The notes under the pieces: model-generated
The model's input: the letters and a program-made list of their open reading frames with translations, nothing else
Databases searched by the model: none
What the model was told of the DNA's origin: nothing
Shown here: positions 9,202 to 17,972 of the stretch, one piece after another
How the letters are laid out: the number at the start of each line of letters is the position of its first letter
Position numbering within the stretch: position 1 is the stretch's first letter
From: Natronolimnobius sp. AArcel1
Lineage (GTDB): Archaea; Halobacteriota; Halobacteria; Halobacteriales; Natrialbaceae
Length of the DNA stretch: 64,000 bases
Assembly (NCBI RefSeq): GCF_011043775.1
Contig: NZ_JAAKXY010000001.1
Location: 411,617 to 475,616 of the forward strand
Direction: 5' to 3'
Position numbers and translations under genes: made by a program

Positions 9202-9492
9202 ATGAGCGATTTCGACCTCGACTTGCGAACCGTCGAGGAGCACATCGAAGAGGAGTTCGAACTCGAGGGAAGTATCGTACTTGGCGTGCTGGACGGCGAT
9301 ACATCCGACGAGAAGTGGCTCGAGGCAATCGGTGCTGGGAACGTGTTGATCCTCTATGTTGACGGTGAAGTCAACGAACTCGCGCGCGGATTCGCCCGCG
9401 ATGTAAAAGAATCGGGCGGAAATCTGGTTCACTTCCGTGGCTTCCTGATCGTGACGCCGCCGGGAATCGACGTGGATACCAGCCGTCTCTAA
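9202..9492 (+). CDS. Small conserved haloarchaeal protein (DUF5779-like)
   Basis: A 96-residue acidic protein (MSDFDLDLRTVEEH...) that I associate with the haloarchaeal DUF5779 family; the function is unknown. It has an alternating hydrophobic pattern (SIVLGVLDG, VLILYVDGEVNELA, FRGFLIVTPPG) typical of a small alpha/beta domain, with no signal or membrane segment. The start at 9202 was chosen over an upstream ATG at 9145 because a TATA-like TTTTTCTTA lies about 26 nt before it, fitting a leaderless transcript. Confidence 0.75.
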   Translation: MSDFDLDLRTVEEHIEEEFELEGSIVLGVLDGDTSDEKWLEAIGAGNVLILYVDGEVNELARGFARDVKESGGNLVHFRGFLIVTPPGIDVDTSRL

Positions 9493-9578
9493 CGCACTCG
9501 TTTGTTCTGCCGTCTCGAGCCAGTGTTGCCCTGAAACAGTCCGTCTCTTGAGTCTGTCCCCCGCCGTGATCCCAGCGG

Positions 9579-10268
9579 TTACACAGTGAACGTAATGATG
9601 TGTCCGTCCGGGTCGCGTACGACAACCCGTTCGTCAGCGACGTGGTCGACCTGCTGGACGGCATCCGAAACAGCCTCAAGCGCGGCCGTCGGCTCGCTGG
9701 TTTCGAATCCCAGGTCGACGTGGACGCCGCCGCGGGCGTCGGCGATGCCGAGGTGTGGTTCCCAGAGTTCGAGCGCAACGCCGTTGAGCGTCATCCGTAC
9801 GCGCTCGCGATCCGACCCCGTATCGACCGTTTCGAACCCGAGTGCGGCGTAAAACCCCTCTGATCGCTCGAGGTCCTCGACCTCGAGAACGACCTCGAAG
9901 ATGCCGTCGATTCCCGGTCCCCGAACGTCCGACTGGCCGAGTTCGACGCAGTTGCCGTCCGGATCGTACAGGTACAGCGACTTTGAGGTCCCGAATTTGG
10001 CTTCCTCGAGGTCGTACCCGGCCTCCGAGAGTCGGTCCCACCACTCGTCATATTCGTCTGCCGGAATCGAGAACGCATAGTGGGTGTGTACTCCGCCACG
10101 CGGGACCGAATCAGGTCGGCGAACCACGAAATCAGTCTCGCCAGCCGCGAAGACGAGTTCCCGCTTGCCACGCTCGTGAGCGGACAACTCGAGGAGATCA
10201 GCGTAGAACGATTCGGCTCGCTCGAGAGATTTGACCTCGAGTGCGAGCCAGGCGAGACCAGTGAGCAT
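9579..10268 (-). CDS. VOC-family (glyoxalase/dioxygenase fold) protein, two domains
   Basis: A 229-residue protein made of two vicinal-oxygen-chelate modules, about residues 1-118 and 122-229. Each module shows the typical start (WLALEVKSLERAESFYADLL; FEVVLEVEDLERSEGFYAALGF) and ends in a YDPDGN-CVELG or RDPDGHIITF strand with the metal-ligand acid. Such bidomain proteins include catechol 2,3-dioxygenase-like and glyoxalase-like enzymes; the substrate cannot be told from sequence. It appears monocistronic. Confidence 0.85.
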   Translation of the reverse strand: MLTGLAWLALEVKSLERAESFYADLLELSAHERGKRELVFAAGETDFVVRRPDSVPRGGVHTHYAFSIPADEYDEWWDRLSEAGYDLEEAKFGTSKSLYLYDPDGNCVELGQSDVRGPGIDGIFEVVLEVEDLERSEGFYAALGFETVDTGSDRERVRMTLNGVALELWEPHLGIADARGGVHVDLGFETSEPTAALEAVSDAVQQVDHVADERVVVRDPDGHIITFTV

Positions 10269-10392
10269 ACATACGGTACTCGCGTGAGCGCTATAGTTCC
10301 AGTGCCACTATTCAGTCGTCTCTGCTCGCCTTTCGAGTCTGAGCACGACCGAACGCGCAGTCGTTTATACGCCCGCAGACCGTACAGACGGT

Positions 10393-11079
10393 ATGGCACT
10401 CCGCGTCGACGAGCGTGCAGACGAGTTCACGGTAGTCGATCAGTTCGAAAACGGCGTCACTTGGATCGCCCATCCCGACGAGACGATGCAGCGGGCAAGC
10501 CACGCCCTCACAATCGACGGCGACGTCTGGGTGATCGACCCGGTCGACGCCGACGGGCTCGACGAGTTGCTCGGCGAATACGGAGACGTGACCGGTGTCG
10601 TCGTCCTCCTTGATCGCCACACCCGCGATGCGGCCGCGATTGCAAACCGCCACGAGGTCCCCGTCTTTCTCCCCGAGAGTTTCGACGACATCACCGGCAA
10701 CGATCTCGAGGCTCCAGTTGCTCGCTTCCGTGACGAACTCTCGACGACGGGACTCGAGGCGCACACGGTTGTCGAAAACCGCTTCTGGAAGGAGGTCGCC
10801 CTCTACAATCCAGACGACGGAACGCTCGTCGTCCCCGAATCCGTCGGCACGGTCGAGTACTTCTGTGCGGGTTCGGAACCCCTCGGCGTTCATCCGATGC
10901 AGCGACCGATGCCACCACAAGAGGCACTTGGTGGGTTCGCCCCCGACCGGATTCTCGTCGGTCACGGACCCGGCGTGCACTCGAACGCGAGCGAGGCGCT
11001 CGAGGATGCACTGGCAACGTCGCGACGACGAATGCCTCGAGTCTACGCCGGTACGCTTTGGCGCGCTTTGCCGTTCTGA
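10393..11079 (+). CDS. MBL-fold-like protein with an altered metal motif
   Basis: A 228-residue protein with the general pattern of the metallo-beta-lactamase fold: an N-terminal strand pair (VTWIAHPDETMQRASHALTIDGDVWVIDPVD), a hydrophobic strand VTGVVVLLDRHTRDAAAIANRH where HxHxDH would be expected, and a C-terminal ILVGHGPGVH. The canonical HxHxDH is reduced to a single His followed by RD, so metal binding is uncertain. A TATA-like TTTATAC lies 26 nt before the ATG, so it should be leaderless. The specific function is unknown. Confidence 0.7.
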   Translation: MALRVDERADEFTVVDQFENGVTWIAHPDETMQRASHALTIDGDVWVIDPVDADGLDELLGEYGDVTGVVVLLDRHTRDAAAIANRHEVPVFLPESFDDITGNDLEAPVARFRDELSTTGLEAHTVVENRFWKEVALYNPDDGTLVVPESVGTVEYFCAGSEPLGVHPMQRPMPPQEALGGFAPDRILVGHGPGVHSNASEALEDALATSRRRMPRVYAGTLWRALPF

Positions 11080-11142
11080 GTCCGCCTATTCCAGGGCATT
11101 CGCGGGGAATACAGCTAACTACGTGCTGTGCATACGTTCATT

Positions 11143-11565
11143 GTGGTCTATATCACGCACGCCCTCGTCGATGTCTTGCTTGATCTGGCCAGCGACGCCG
11201 ACCCTGACCGCGTGACGACCGGCGTCTCGATCACACCTGCAGCCGAACTAGAAGGTGCAGACACGATTCCACCGGAGACGCCAGTCTTCACGGATTTCTT
11301 CCTTCCCGATCCCGGAAACGCGGTCAACGCCGTCTTCGGCGTCGACCTTTCGACGCCTGCTCGCCAGGCACAGGGCCAATTCGTCTCTCACCCCGTTCGC
11401 GAACTCGAGGTGACGAAACGTGACGACCTCGCGCAAGTGATTTTCGTGGCTGTACCGCCGTGGGAACTCAGCGAGGACACGTTCGGCGCGTTCAACCGAA
11501 GCGGCGAGCGCCTGCCACTCGAGGTCATTGATGCCCAGCCGCCAGAACAGTCGCTCTCTGAGTAA
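11143..11565 (+). CDS. Conserved hypothetical haloarchaeal protein
   Basis: About 140 residues, starting probably at GTG 11143 (MVYITHALVDVLLDLA) or at GTG 11128. CTAACTACG about 27 nt before 11143 could serve as a TATA element. No domain is recognised. Features are a short helical N-terminus, a Pro-rich centre (IPPETPVFTDFFLPDPG) and a strand-rich C-terminal half (LAQVIFVAVPPWEL). No signal peptide or membrane segment. I believe similar proteins are widespread in halophiles but cannot name the family. Confidence 0.65.
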   Translation: MVYITHALVDVLLDLASDADPDRVTTGVSITPAAELEGADTIPPETPVFTDFFLPDPGNAVNAVFGVDLSTPARQAQGQFVSHPVRELEVTKRDDLAQVIFVAVPPWELSEDTFGAFNRSGERLPLEVIDAQPPEQSLSE

Positions 11566-11578
11566 CAGAGAGACAGTA

Positions 11579-11788
11579 CTACTCGAGGTATCCTAGGCCA
11601 CGAAGCTGTTCAGTAATCTCTTCGAACTCGGCTTCGGTTAGTTCACCCTGTTTCTGATGCTGGATGACGATACTGCGCAGCAGAAAGCGCACGAGGTCGC
11701 TCGTGCTTTGAAAACTCGTTCCTTCGATCGTTTCGTCGACGCGGTTTGCAAGGTCTTTCGGGATCGAAACCGTCGTGTATTCGGTCAT
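11579..11788 (-). CDS. Ribbon-helix-helix (CopG-like) DNA-binding protein
   Basis: A 69-residue protein. The first part, TEYTTVSIPKDLANRVDETI, is the strand plus first helix of a ribbon-helix-helix domain. STSDLVRFLLRSI is the second helix. The C-terminal 25 residues form an acidic helix (ELTEAEFEEITEQLRGLGYL). It probably binds DNA as a dimer and could regulate itself or a neighbour. The start at 11788 was chosen because the RHH strand begins there; the upstream open frame has unrelated composition. Confidence 0.8.
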   Translation of the reverse strand: MTEYTTVSIPKDLANRVDETIEGTSFQSTSDLVRFLLRSIVIQHQKQGELTEAEFEEITEQLRGLGYLE

Positions 11789-11912
11789 ACTGGTTGATGT
11801 ACTGCAGCGCCCAAATGCATACCGACAGTGACAGTCCACCCACCCCAGACCACAGCCATGTCTCGGCCTGTCTTCGGAGCGACTTTTATCGTTCGCACGC
11901 CAATGAACACGT

Positions 11913-12242
11913 ATGGGCGTTCGGCCACCTTCGAACGGAGACAATGACGACCCCGAAAGTATCGAATTCGGCATCGCTGCCGTTGATGCCACACTCAGAC
12001 GCACCGACCTCTCCTTCCCGGCATCGAAAGACGACGTTGCTGCCGAACTCGGACATGAGCAAGTCGCATACGATGTCCACGGAAACAACGTCGCACTGCA
12101 CACAATGCTCGAGGAAGTCGACGCGACCGAGTTTCGGTCCCGTCAGGAACTCCTCAACGAACTTCACGAACCGTTCGAGGCCTACCGGAAAGAACACTCT
12201 GGCGGCGTTTTTCAACAGATGCGCTCGATGTTGCCGTTCTGA
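11913..12242 (+). CDS. Small conserved haloarchaeal protein (DUF5789-like)
   Basis: A 109-residue protein (MGVRPPSNGDND... MRSMLPF) that resembles the DUF5789 family of halophiles; the function is unknown. The centre (ASKDDVAAELGHEQVAYDVHGNNVALHTMLEEV) looks like a small helical domain. Divergent from the RHH gene, with 124 nt between them that can hold both promoters. Confidence in the gene is high; the family name is from memory. Confidence 0.75.
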   Translation: MGVRPPSNGDNDDPESIEFGIAAVDATLRRTDLSFPASKDDVAAELGHEQVAYDVHGNNVALHTMLEEVDATEFRSRQELLNELHEPFEAYRKEHSGGVFQQMRSMLPF

Positions 12243-12299
12243 GTGACCACTGTCCGCTAACTGCACCACAATCACAGTGAGAGGACGCGTGTGTTCTCC

Positions 12300-13283
12300 T
12301 TACTCCTCTTCGCGCCGGCGAGACTCGGAGGCTCTCGAGTCACGAGCCTCCCGCGTAATCTGTTCTAAGCGCCGGCGTTGCTCGCGGTGTAAGCTCACGA
12401 GCATATCCGAGAGGACACCGAACATAAGCAACTGGACGCCGAGCAAGATTGCTGCGGCCGACGCCAGCGCCAGGATTTCGTGTCCAATTCCGTACTGGAG
12501 CCAGCGCCAGAGGACGTAGGTCGCAATCGCACCGCCTGCGACGATTCCTGTTGCGCCGAGGCTCCCGAAGTAAAACAGCGGGTTGTTCGTCTTCGCAAGC
12601 GAGTACAGCGCGAGGATAATCGTGCCGCCGTCTTTGATCGGGTGGAGGTTCGTCTCGGATTCCTCGGGACGGGCGCTGTAACTGACCGGAACGACCGTCG
12701 TATCGACACCGTGTTTGACACACTCGACGGCGAGTTCCGTCTCGATCGTAAAGCCATCCGAATCGAGCGAGAGCCGTTCGAACGACTCGAGCGTAAACGC
12801 CCGATAACCCGACAGAATATCCTCGTAGTCCGCGCCGTGGATAAATCGGAACGCCCGGTTGATCATCCGATTGCCGAAGCCGTTCAGCGCCTTCATCGCA
12901 TCATCGTCCATATCCGCAAACCGGTTGCCGATGACGTGCTCGTAGCCCTGCGCCAGTGGCTCGAGCATCCGTTCGGCGTCTGTGGGATCGTACGTCCCGT
13001 CGCCGTCGAGCATCAGGACGTATGGCACGTCAATGTACTCGACAGCTTCGCGGACCGCTTGCCCTTTCCCATCGCCGGACTGAACAAGCACCTGCGCGCC
13101 GCGCTCGCTGGCGATTTCTTGCGTCTCGTCGCTCGAGCCACCGTCGACGACGACGACAGTCGAGAACCCTTCCTCGTAGAAGCCGTCGATCACGTCGCCA
13201 ATCGTCGCGGCCTCATCGAGCGTCGGGATGAGAATACAGACGTCATCGGCGGAGATGTCGCGCGTTTGCGTCCGTTCGCTCAT
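12300..13283 (-). CDS. aglJ: Dolichol-phosphate glycosyltransferase, AglJ-type (GT2)
   Basis: A GT-A family 2 transferase that in Haloferax adds the first sugar (glucose) to dolichol phosphate in S-layer N-glycan assembly. N-terminal catalytic domain: VCILIPTLDEAATIGDVI, VVDGGSSDET, LMLDGDGTYDP (the DxD region) and FIHGADYEDILSGYRAF. After the catalytic domain come ETNLHPIKDGGTIILALY and NNPLFYFGS, shared with AglJ, then two C-terminal membrane helices (about residues 250-310) and a basic tail. The start at 13283 has GGGGAGGTC before it; the frame also opens at ATG 13346, giving 21 more low-complexity residues. Opens the glycosylation island. Confidence 0.88.
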   Translation of the reverse strand: MSERTQTRDISADDVCILIPTLDEAATIGDVIDGFYEEGFSTVVVVDGGSSDETQEIASERGAQVLVQSGDGKGQAVREAVEYIDVPYVLMLDGDGTYDPTDAERMLEPLAQGYEHVIGNRFADMDDDAMKALNGFGNRMINRAFRFIHGADYEDILSGYRAFTLESFERLSLDSDGFTIETELAVECVKHGVDTTVVPVSYSARPEESETNLHPIKDGGTIILALYSLAKTNNPLFYFGSLGATGIVAGGAIATYVLWRWLQYGIGHEILALASAAAILLGVQLLMFGVLSDMLVSLHREQRRRLEQITREARDSRASESRRREEE

Positions 13284-13487
13284 GGCGAGGACCTCCCCGC
13301 CGTTGTCGTGAGCGCCGCCATCCGCACGAACCGCATCATCATCCATCGCCTGTCACTCTCCCCTACGGGCGCAAAAGCGTACTGATTGATCGCTGCGTAA
13401 CATGTTGTGACCGTTCTCGAAGCCAGAGTGTCACAGTCAGCAACCAGTTGACCACACACCGACAGTGAGCACCGAGAACAGTCGTCG

Positions 13488-14780
13488 TTACCAGGTCAGT
13501 CCCTCATATACCTCAAGGGCGTCCTCATCAACGCCGATCCGTCGGCCATCGACGAGTACACGAGTTGTCATCCCATCGAACGCGAGGTCGTCGAACTCAG
13601 GCCAGTCCGTCGCGACGACGGCTCCATCTGCGCCCTCGAGTGCGCTTTCGGTCGAGTCGGCGTACTCGATATCGAAGTCGTACTGCTCGCGAACGTTCTC
13701 GACGGCGACCGGGTCGTAGGCCACGACTGACGCGTCGCGCTCGAGCAGGGACTCGATCACGTCCAGCGCGCGCGACTTGCGGATGTCGTCAGTTCCCGGC
13801 TTGAACGACAGGCCGAGGACAGCGATTCGTGCCTCCGACAGCGAGACGTGGTCCGCAAGCAGGTCGACCAGCCGGCGCGGTTGCTCGTCGTTGAGTCCGA
13901 CAACGGCATCCAACAGTTCAGGCTCGTAGCCTTGCGCTCGAGCACCCGCCCGAATCGCCGCAACGTCTTTCGGAAAACACGAGCCACCCCAGCCTAGCCC
14001 CGAGCGCATGAACCGCGACGAAATGCGGTCATCGAGTCCAACCGCCTCGAGCACCTGGTAGGCGTCCGCGCCGTACTCCTTCGAAATATTTCCGAGTTCG
14101 TTCACCAGCGACACCTTCGACGCGAGGAAGGCGTTGTTCGCGTACTTGATCAACTCAGCCTCGCGGATGTCGGTCTCGACAAGACTCGTCTCCTCACGCT
14201 CGAGAATTGGCGCATACAGCTCGCGAAGCGTGGCTGCGGCCTCGTCCGTTTGCGCGCCGAGGACCACCTTATCTGGCTCGAGAAAGTCCTCGACCGCGGT
14301 CCCCATCCGGAGGAACTCGGGGTTCATCGCGATGTCGATCCCGTCGCCGATCTCGGTTCCGGTGTGCTCCTCGAGAATCGGCGCGACGACGTCCTCGGTC
14401 GTCCCCGGAAGGACCGTGCTCTTGACGACCACGAGGTGGTCGTCCTCTTTGTCCGCAAGTGCGTCTCCGAGCATCTCCGAGCCAGCCCGCATTGGAGCCA
14501 GGTCAAGGCTGCCGTCCTCGCTCTGAGGTGTCGGGAGACAGAGCAGCGTGATATCGGTGTCGCGAACCTCGTCGTAGTTCGTCGTCGCGCGCAGGGACGA
14601 CCCGGCATGTTCGGCGATGCGCTCCTCGAGGCCCGACTCGTGAATCGGTGCCTCGCCTGCGTTTATCGCGTCGACAATGTCCTCGTCGATTTCGATATTG
14701 ACGACGTCGTGCTCGAGGTCGGCGAGACACGCGGCAATCGTCGTGCCGACGTAGCCGCTGCCGACGATAGAGACGTTCAT
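13488..14780 (-). CDS. aglM: UDP-glucose 6-dehydrogenase (AglM-like)
   Basis: Oxidises UDP-glucose to UDP-glucuronate, a donor for uronic acids in haloarchaeal N-glycans. 430 residues in three domains: a Rossmann domain (MNVSIVGSGYVGTTIAACL), a central helix domain with the catalytic cysteine (Cys268 in GWGGSCFPKDV), and a C-terminal UDP-binding domain (VLGLSFKPGTDDIRKSRAL). A TATA-like AAATATTT lies about 30 nt upstream of the ATG. Lies between aglJ and an epimerase, all on the minus strand. Confidence 0.92.
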   Translation of the reverse strand: MNVSIVGSGYVGTTIAACLADLEHDVVNIEIDEDIVDAINAGEAPIHESGLEERIAEHAGSSLRATTNYDEVRDTDITLLCLPTPQSEDGSLDLAPMRAGSEMLGDALADKEDDHLVVVKSTVLPGTTEDVVAPILEEHTGTEIGDGIDIAMNPEFLRMGTAVEDFLEPDKVVLGAQTDEAAATLRELYAPILEREETSLVETDIREAELIKYANNAFLASKVSLVNELGNISKEYGADAYQVLEAVGLDDRISSRFMRSGLGWGGSCFPKDVAAIRAGARAQGYEPELLDAVVGLNDEQPRRLVDLLADHVSLSEARIAVLGLSFKPGTDDIRKSRALDVIESLLERDASVVAYDPVAVENVREQYDFDIEYADSTESALEGADGAVVATDWPEFDDLAFDGMTTRVLVDGRRIGVDEDALEVYEGLTW

Positions 14781-14899
14781 ACGCAGTTTGAGGAAGGGGA
14801 AATATTTGTCAGTTTGGATGTCCCATCGCGGGCAGGGGACTGTACCGGATTATGGATGTGCCACTATGGACAAGACATCTCGCGAGCGAGACAACCGCG

Positions 14900-15883
14900 C
14901 TACGAACGGCGAACCAACGGCTCGTACCAGTCGCGGTTCTCGCGGTACCACGCGACGAACTGCGAGACGCCGTCGCGGATGCTTGTCGTCGGCTTATAGC
15001 CGATCAACTCGTGCGCCCTCGAGACATCCGCATGAGTGTGGCGGGCATCCGCCTCACGAGCCGCGTCGTACGCGATTTCGACATCTGCACCCGTCGCCTC
15101 GACAACGTGCGCCGCAAGTTCGTCGATCGTGATCGTTCCCGCCGAGCCAACGTTCATCACGGTTCCATCTGCCGCATCGGTCTCGAGGAGTTTGAGGTTC
15201 GCTGCGACGACATCGTCGACGTACGTAAAATCCCGCGTCTGCTCGCCGTCGCCGTAGATTACTGGGGACTCTCCGTTGAGACAGCGTGACGTGAAGTTCG
15301 TGATTGCCATGTTGGGACGCATCCGAGGGCCATAGACGGTGAAGTATCGAAGACAGACGGTGGGAACGTCGTGAATTTCGCTCCACACCCGGCAGTAGTG
15401 CTCCGCGGTGAGTTTACTCACTCCGTAAGGGCTCTGTGGCGTGTTCGGGTGGGATTCGTCGTAGGGAAGATACTTGTCGACGCCGTACACCGACGACGAA
15501 GAGGCGTGGATCACGCGCTCGACATCGTACGCGTTAGCCGTTTCAAGCAGATTGAGTACCCCCGTCGTGTTGATTTTGTGGACCTTCTTCGGGTTTTCGA
15601 CACTTGCTCGGACGCCTGCCTGTGCGGCCTGGTTGTAGACATACTCGATATCGTTGTCGGCGATCACCCGTTCGATAACATCTTCGTCGGTGATCGACCC
15701 TTCGATGAACGAAAATCGATCACCGCCAGCGTCTCGGCAGCGCTCGAGATTTTGTTCTTTAATCTTCAGGTCATAAAACGGATCCATCACGTCAAGGACA
15801 GTCACGTCGTGACCCGCAGAAAGTAACCCTTCCGTGATGTGCGAGCCGATAAATCCTGCACCGCCCGTGACGAGAACGTTCAT
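14900..15883 (-). CDS. NAD-dependent nucleotide-sugar epimerase/dehydratase (UDP-glucuronate 4-epimerase-like)
   Basis: Extended SDR enzyme, 327 residues. The N-terminus MNVLVTGGAGFIGSH is the NAD site; the catalytic triad is ASSSSVYG (Ser) with SPYGVSKLTAEHY (YxxxK). The pattern LRYFTVYGPRMRPNMAI is typical of UDP-glucuronate 4-epimerases. With the UDP-glucose dehydrogenase next door, a likely pathway is UDP-glucose to UDP-glucuronate to UDP-galacturonate for surface glycans. The exact sugar cannot be told from sequence. Confidence 0.85.
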   Translation of the reverse strand: MNVLVTGGAGFIGSHITEGLLSAGHDVTVLDVMDPFYDLKIKEQNLERCRDAGGDRFSFIEGSITDEDVIERVIADNDIEYVYNQAAQAGVRASVENPKKVHKINTTGVLNLLETANAYDVERVIHASSSSVYGVDKYLPYDESHPNTPQSPYGVSKLTAEHYCRVWSEIHDVPTVCLRYFTVYGPRMRPNMAITNFTSRCLNGESPVIYGDGEQTRDFTYVDDVVAANLKLLETDAADGTVMNVGSAGTITIDELAAHVVEATGADVEIAYDAAREADARHTHADVSRAHELIGYKPTTSIRDGVSQFVAWYRENRDWYEPLVRRS

Positions 15884-16032
15884 ACGGTAACGGATCGAGT
15901 GCGCGTTGTTTGTACGTTGCGATCACGACTTACTGGATTGCCTACGAGGAGTCGTCTCCCAATCGCTCGCGACTCGATTCCAGTCCTCGAGACAGCTGAT
16001 GTCTATTTGCCAGCCATCTATCCGAATCGTCT

Positions 16033-16190
16033 CTATCGTCCATCATAGCCCATGGCGACGATCAGTTCGGTGGTGCCAATCTCGAAGAGATTGTCAAAGA
16101 CATCCTCGATGAGGGGTTTCTCGTTGGCTTCGACGGGAATCTCGGCTTATCGTCGGTGAGCGGCCGCAGGCGGGTTCCGTTGCCCACGGG
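16033..16190 (-). pseudogene. Relic of a sugar-1-phosphate nucleotidyltransferase (AglF/RmlA-like)
   Basis: The minus strand encodes GNGTRLRPLTDDKPR in one frame, then after a shift IPVEANEKPLIEDVFDNLFE and IGTTELIVAMGYDG, ending at TAG. These are the N-terminal signature (G-x-GTRLRPLT) and the next conserved block of UTP/dTTP-sugar-1-phosphate nucleotidyltransferases such as AglF. No start codon, a broken frame and an early stop mark it as a short relic. The active gene should be elsewhere. The rest of the 412-nt gap between the epimerase and the flippase holds nothing I recognise. Confidence 0.7.
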
Positions 16191-16295
16191 GGATCTTGTG
16201 AAAGATAGGTCCCTCATACAGACTGCTGTCCGTCAGTTCCGGAGGACCCGCGAATATCCTGCGGTTACCTTGGTAACTCGGGGCAGCAGTCCGTA

Positions 16296-17735
16296 TCAGT
16301 TGGCGAGTGGGACCTCGAAAGGAAGGTTATCCGACACTGCGGTCCGGAGTCGACTCGAGATTGTGAGTAATACCGCGAAGTATACTCCCGCGCCGAGGGC
16401 GACTAACAGGACGACGAACACCTCGTTGTACGCTTCGATTGGGTGTGTTTCTCCGACTTCTCGAGCAGCGTAGACGACGACGCCCATAAGAAGGGCGGCA
16501 AGCCATTGCCGGGTGACTTCAATGTACGGCAGATGAACATCAATCAATTTCCGGGTGTAGTACAACGAGAGAACAAAACCGACGGTTGCTGACAACGCCG
16601 TTGCGATCGCTGCGCCGACCCATCCGAACGAGTACACGAGCACAATGTTCAATACGATGTTCGCGACGATGAACGTCGCGTTCGCCCGAAACGCCAAATC
16701 CGGACGATCAATGGCGTTGAGCGTAGTGAACAGCTGTTTCGAGTACGTGTAGATGAGAACCGCAACAAGAAGGATGACGAGTACGTGCGCGCCGATGTCT
16801 AGCCCGGGCCCGTACACGAGCAACAGTCGGTCGCCGAGTAGCATCGCGCCGACAACACCGGGAACCAGAAACAGCCCTGAGAACGTGAGTGCATCGTTCG
16901 TGAGCGTCCCGATCAGCTTCGTATCGTCCTGCTTCGAGAGTTTGCTTATCTCCGGAAAGAACGTCGTGCTGATCGCGCTTCCAAAAACCTCAAGAAACTT
17001 TGCCAGTGAGTAAGCGACAGCGTAGATTCCGGTGAGCCCAGCTGGAACGAAGAACCCGAGAACAAGAATATCCATATCGCTGAACGTTTTCTTTTGCATT
17101 TTTCCAATCCAAGCATACTTTGCGAAGTCGAACAGCCGAACGATGTGGTGCCACCGCGGAACAGCGACACTCGGCCGAACGATCAAGAGGCCGAGTGCAG
17201 CAACAATGGTTATGCCGACAGCGTGGCCGATAAGCATACCCGTAAGACCCCACCCGAGGAGAACGAGTGCGATCATTGCGACAGTCTGTGCACCTTCTTT
17301 CAACGTCTTCAGTGGCGCATAGATGTGGACTCTGTGCGTGCCTTTGAGCGCCGAGCTAACAAGTTCGCTAAAAATCGTAACGACCAGTAACAAAATCACC
17401 AACTCTGCGACAGACTGGCCAACGTAAGAATCAACATAGTCACGGAAAATATATACACCGCCGGCGACGGTCGCCGTCAGAACCACTTTGATCATCGTAC
17501 CTGCAGCGAAATACGCGTCGACCTCTTCGCTTTCACTCATTCTCTTGACAATTGCCTGTCCAAAGCCGACGCTTTTGATAATTCCGAGCCACGAGACTAG
17601 TGCAAGCGTTACCGCGTAGAAGCCGTAGACTTCCTCGCCGAGGAGCCGAATGAACACGATCGTCGCGATGAACCCAAGCGCCGACGCGGCAAACTTCGAG
17701 ATAAAATAGATGGCCGAAGTCTGTCCGAGACGCAT
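16296..17735 (-). CDS. Oligosaccharide flippase (MOP/Wzx type, AglR-like)
   Basis: A 479-residue polytopic protein with 12-14 predicted membrane helices and the MATE/MOP-superfamily polysaccharide-transporter pattern (start TSAIYFISKFAASALGFIAT, then GEEVYGFYAVTLALVSWLG). It probably helps move the lipid-linked glycan across the membrane before AglB transfer. Located in the glycosylation island next to a nucleotidyltransferase relic. A second, collapsed homologue lies at 20658 on the other strand. Confidence 0.88.
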   Translation of the reverse strand: MRLGQTSAIYFISKFAASALGFIATIVFIRLLGEEVYGFYAVTLALVSWLGIIKSVGFGQAIVKRMSESEEVDAYFAAGTMIKVVLTATVAGGVYIFRDYVDSYVGQSVAELVILLLVVTIFSELVSSALKGTHRVHIYAPLKTLKEGAQTVAMIALVLLGWGLTGMLIGHAVGITIVAALGLLIVRPSVAVPRWHHIVRLFDFAKYAWIGKMQKKTFSDMDILVLGFFVPAGLTGIYAVAYSLAKFLEVFGSAISTTFFPEISKLSKQDDTKLIGTLTNDALTFSGLFLVPGVVGAMLLGDRLLLVYGPGLDIGAHVLVILLVAVLIYTYSKQLFTTLNAIDRPDLAFRANATFIVANIVLNIVLVYSFGWVGAAIATALSATVGFVLSLYYTRKLIDVHLPYIEVTRQWLAALLMGVVVYAAREVGETHPIEAYNEVFVVLLVALGAGVYFAVLLTISSRLRTAVSDNLPFEVPLAN

Positions 17736-17972
17736 CGTGTGTTAAGTAAAACTGAGGAAGGTATCCAAATTATGCTTTCCGGTTGATCAACTTGCGAAGT
17801 GACCGTCCTGACCGTGGGTTTCGTTCGCACTCATGTGTCGTTCACAGATATCGCATAGACTTATATATTCTCGTATCTTTTGATACTGTAAACCCAACAA
17901 AGTGGACGGGTGCAACGCAGTGACTGTGATCCTGTTCCCAGCCGACCGCATTTTGAAAGGTATTCGATAGAC

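Noticed and set aside
12480-13385. 301-codon plus-strand frame opposite aglJ
   Set aside because: AglJ has clear catalytic motifs on the minus strand; the plus frame is its antisense reading.
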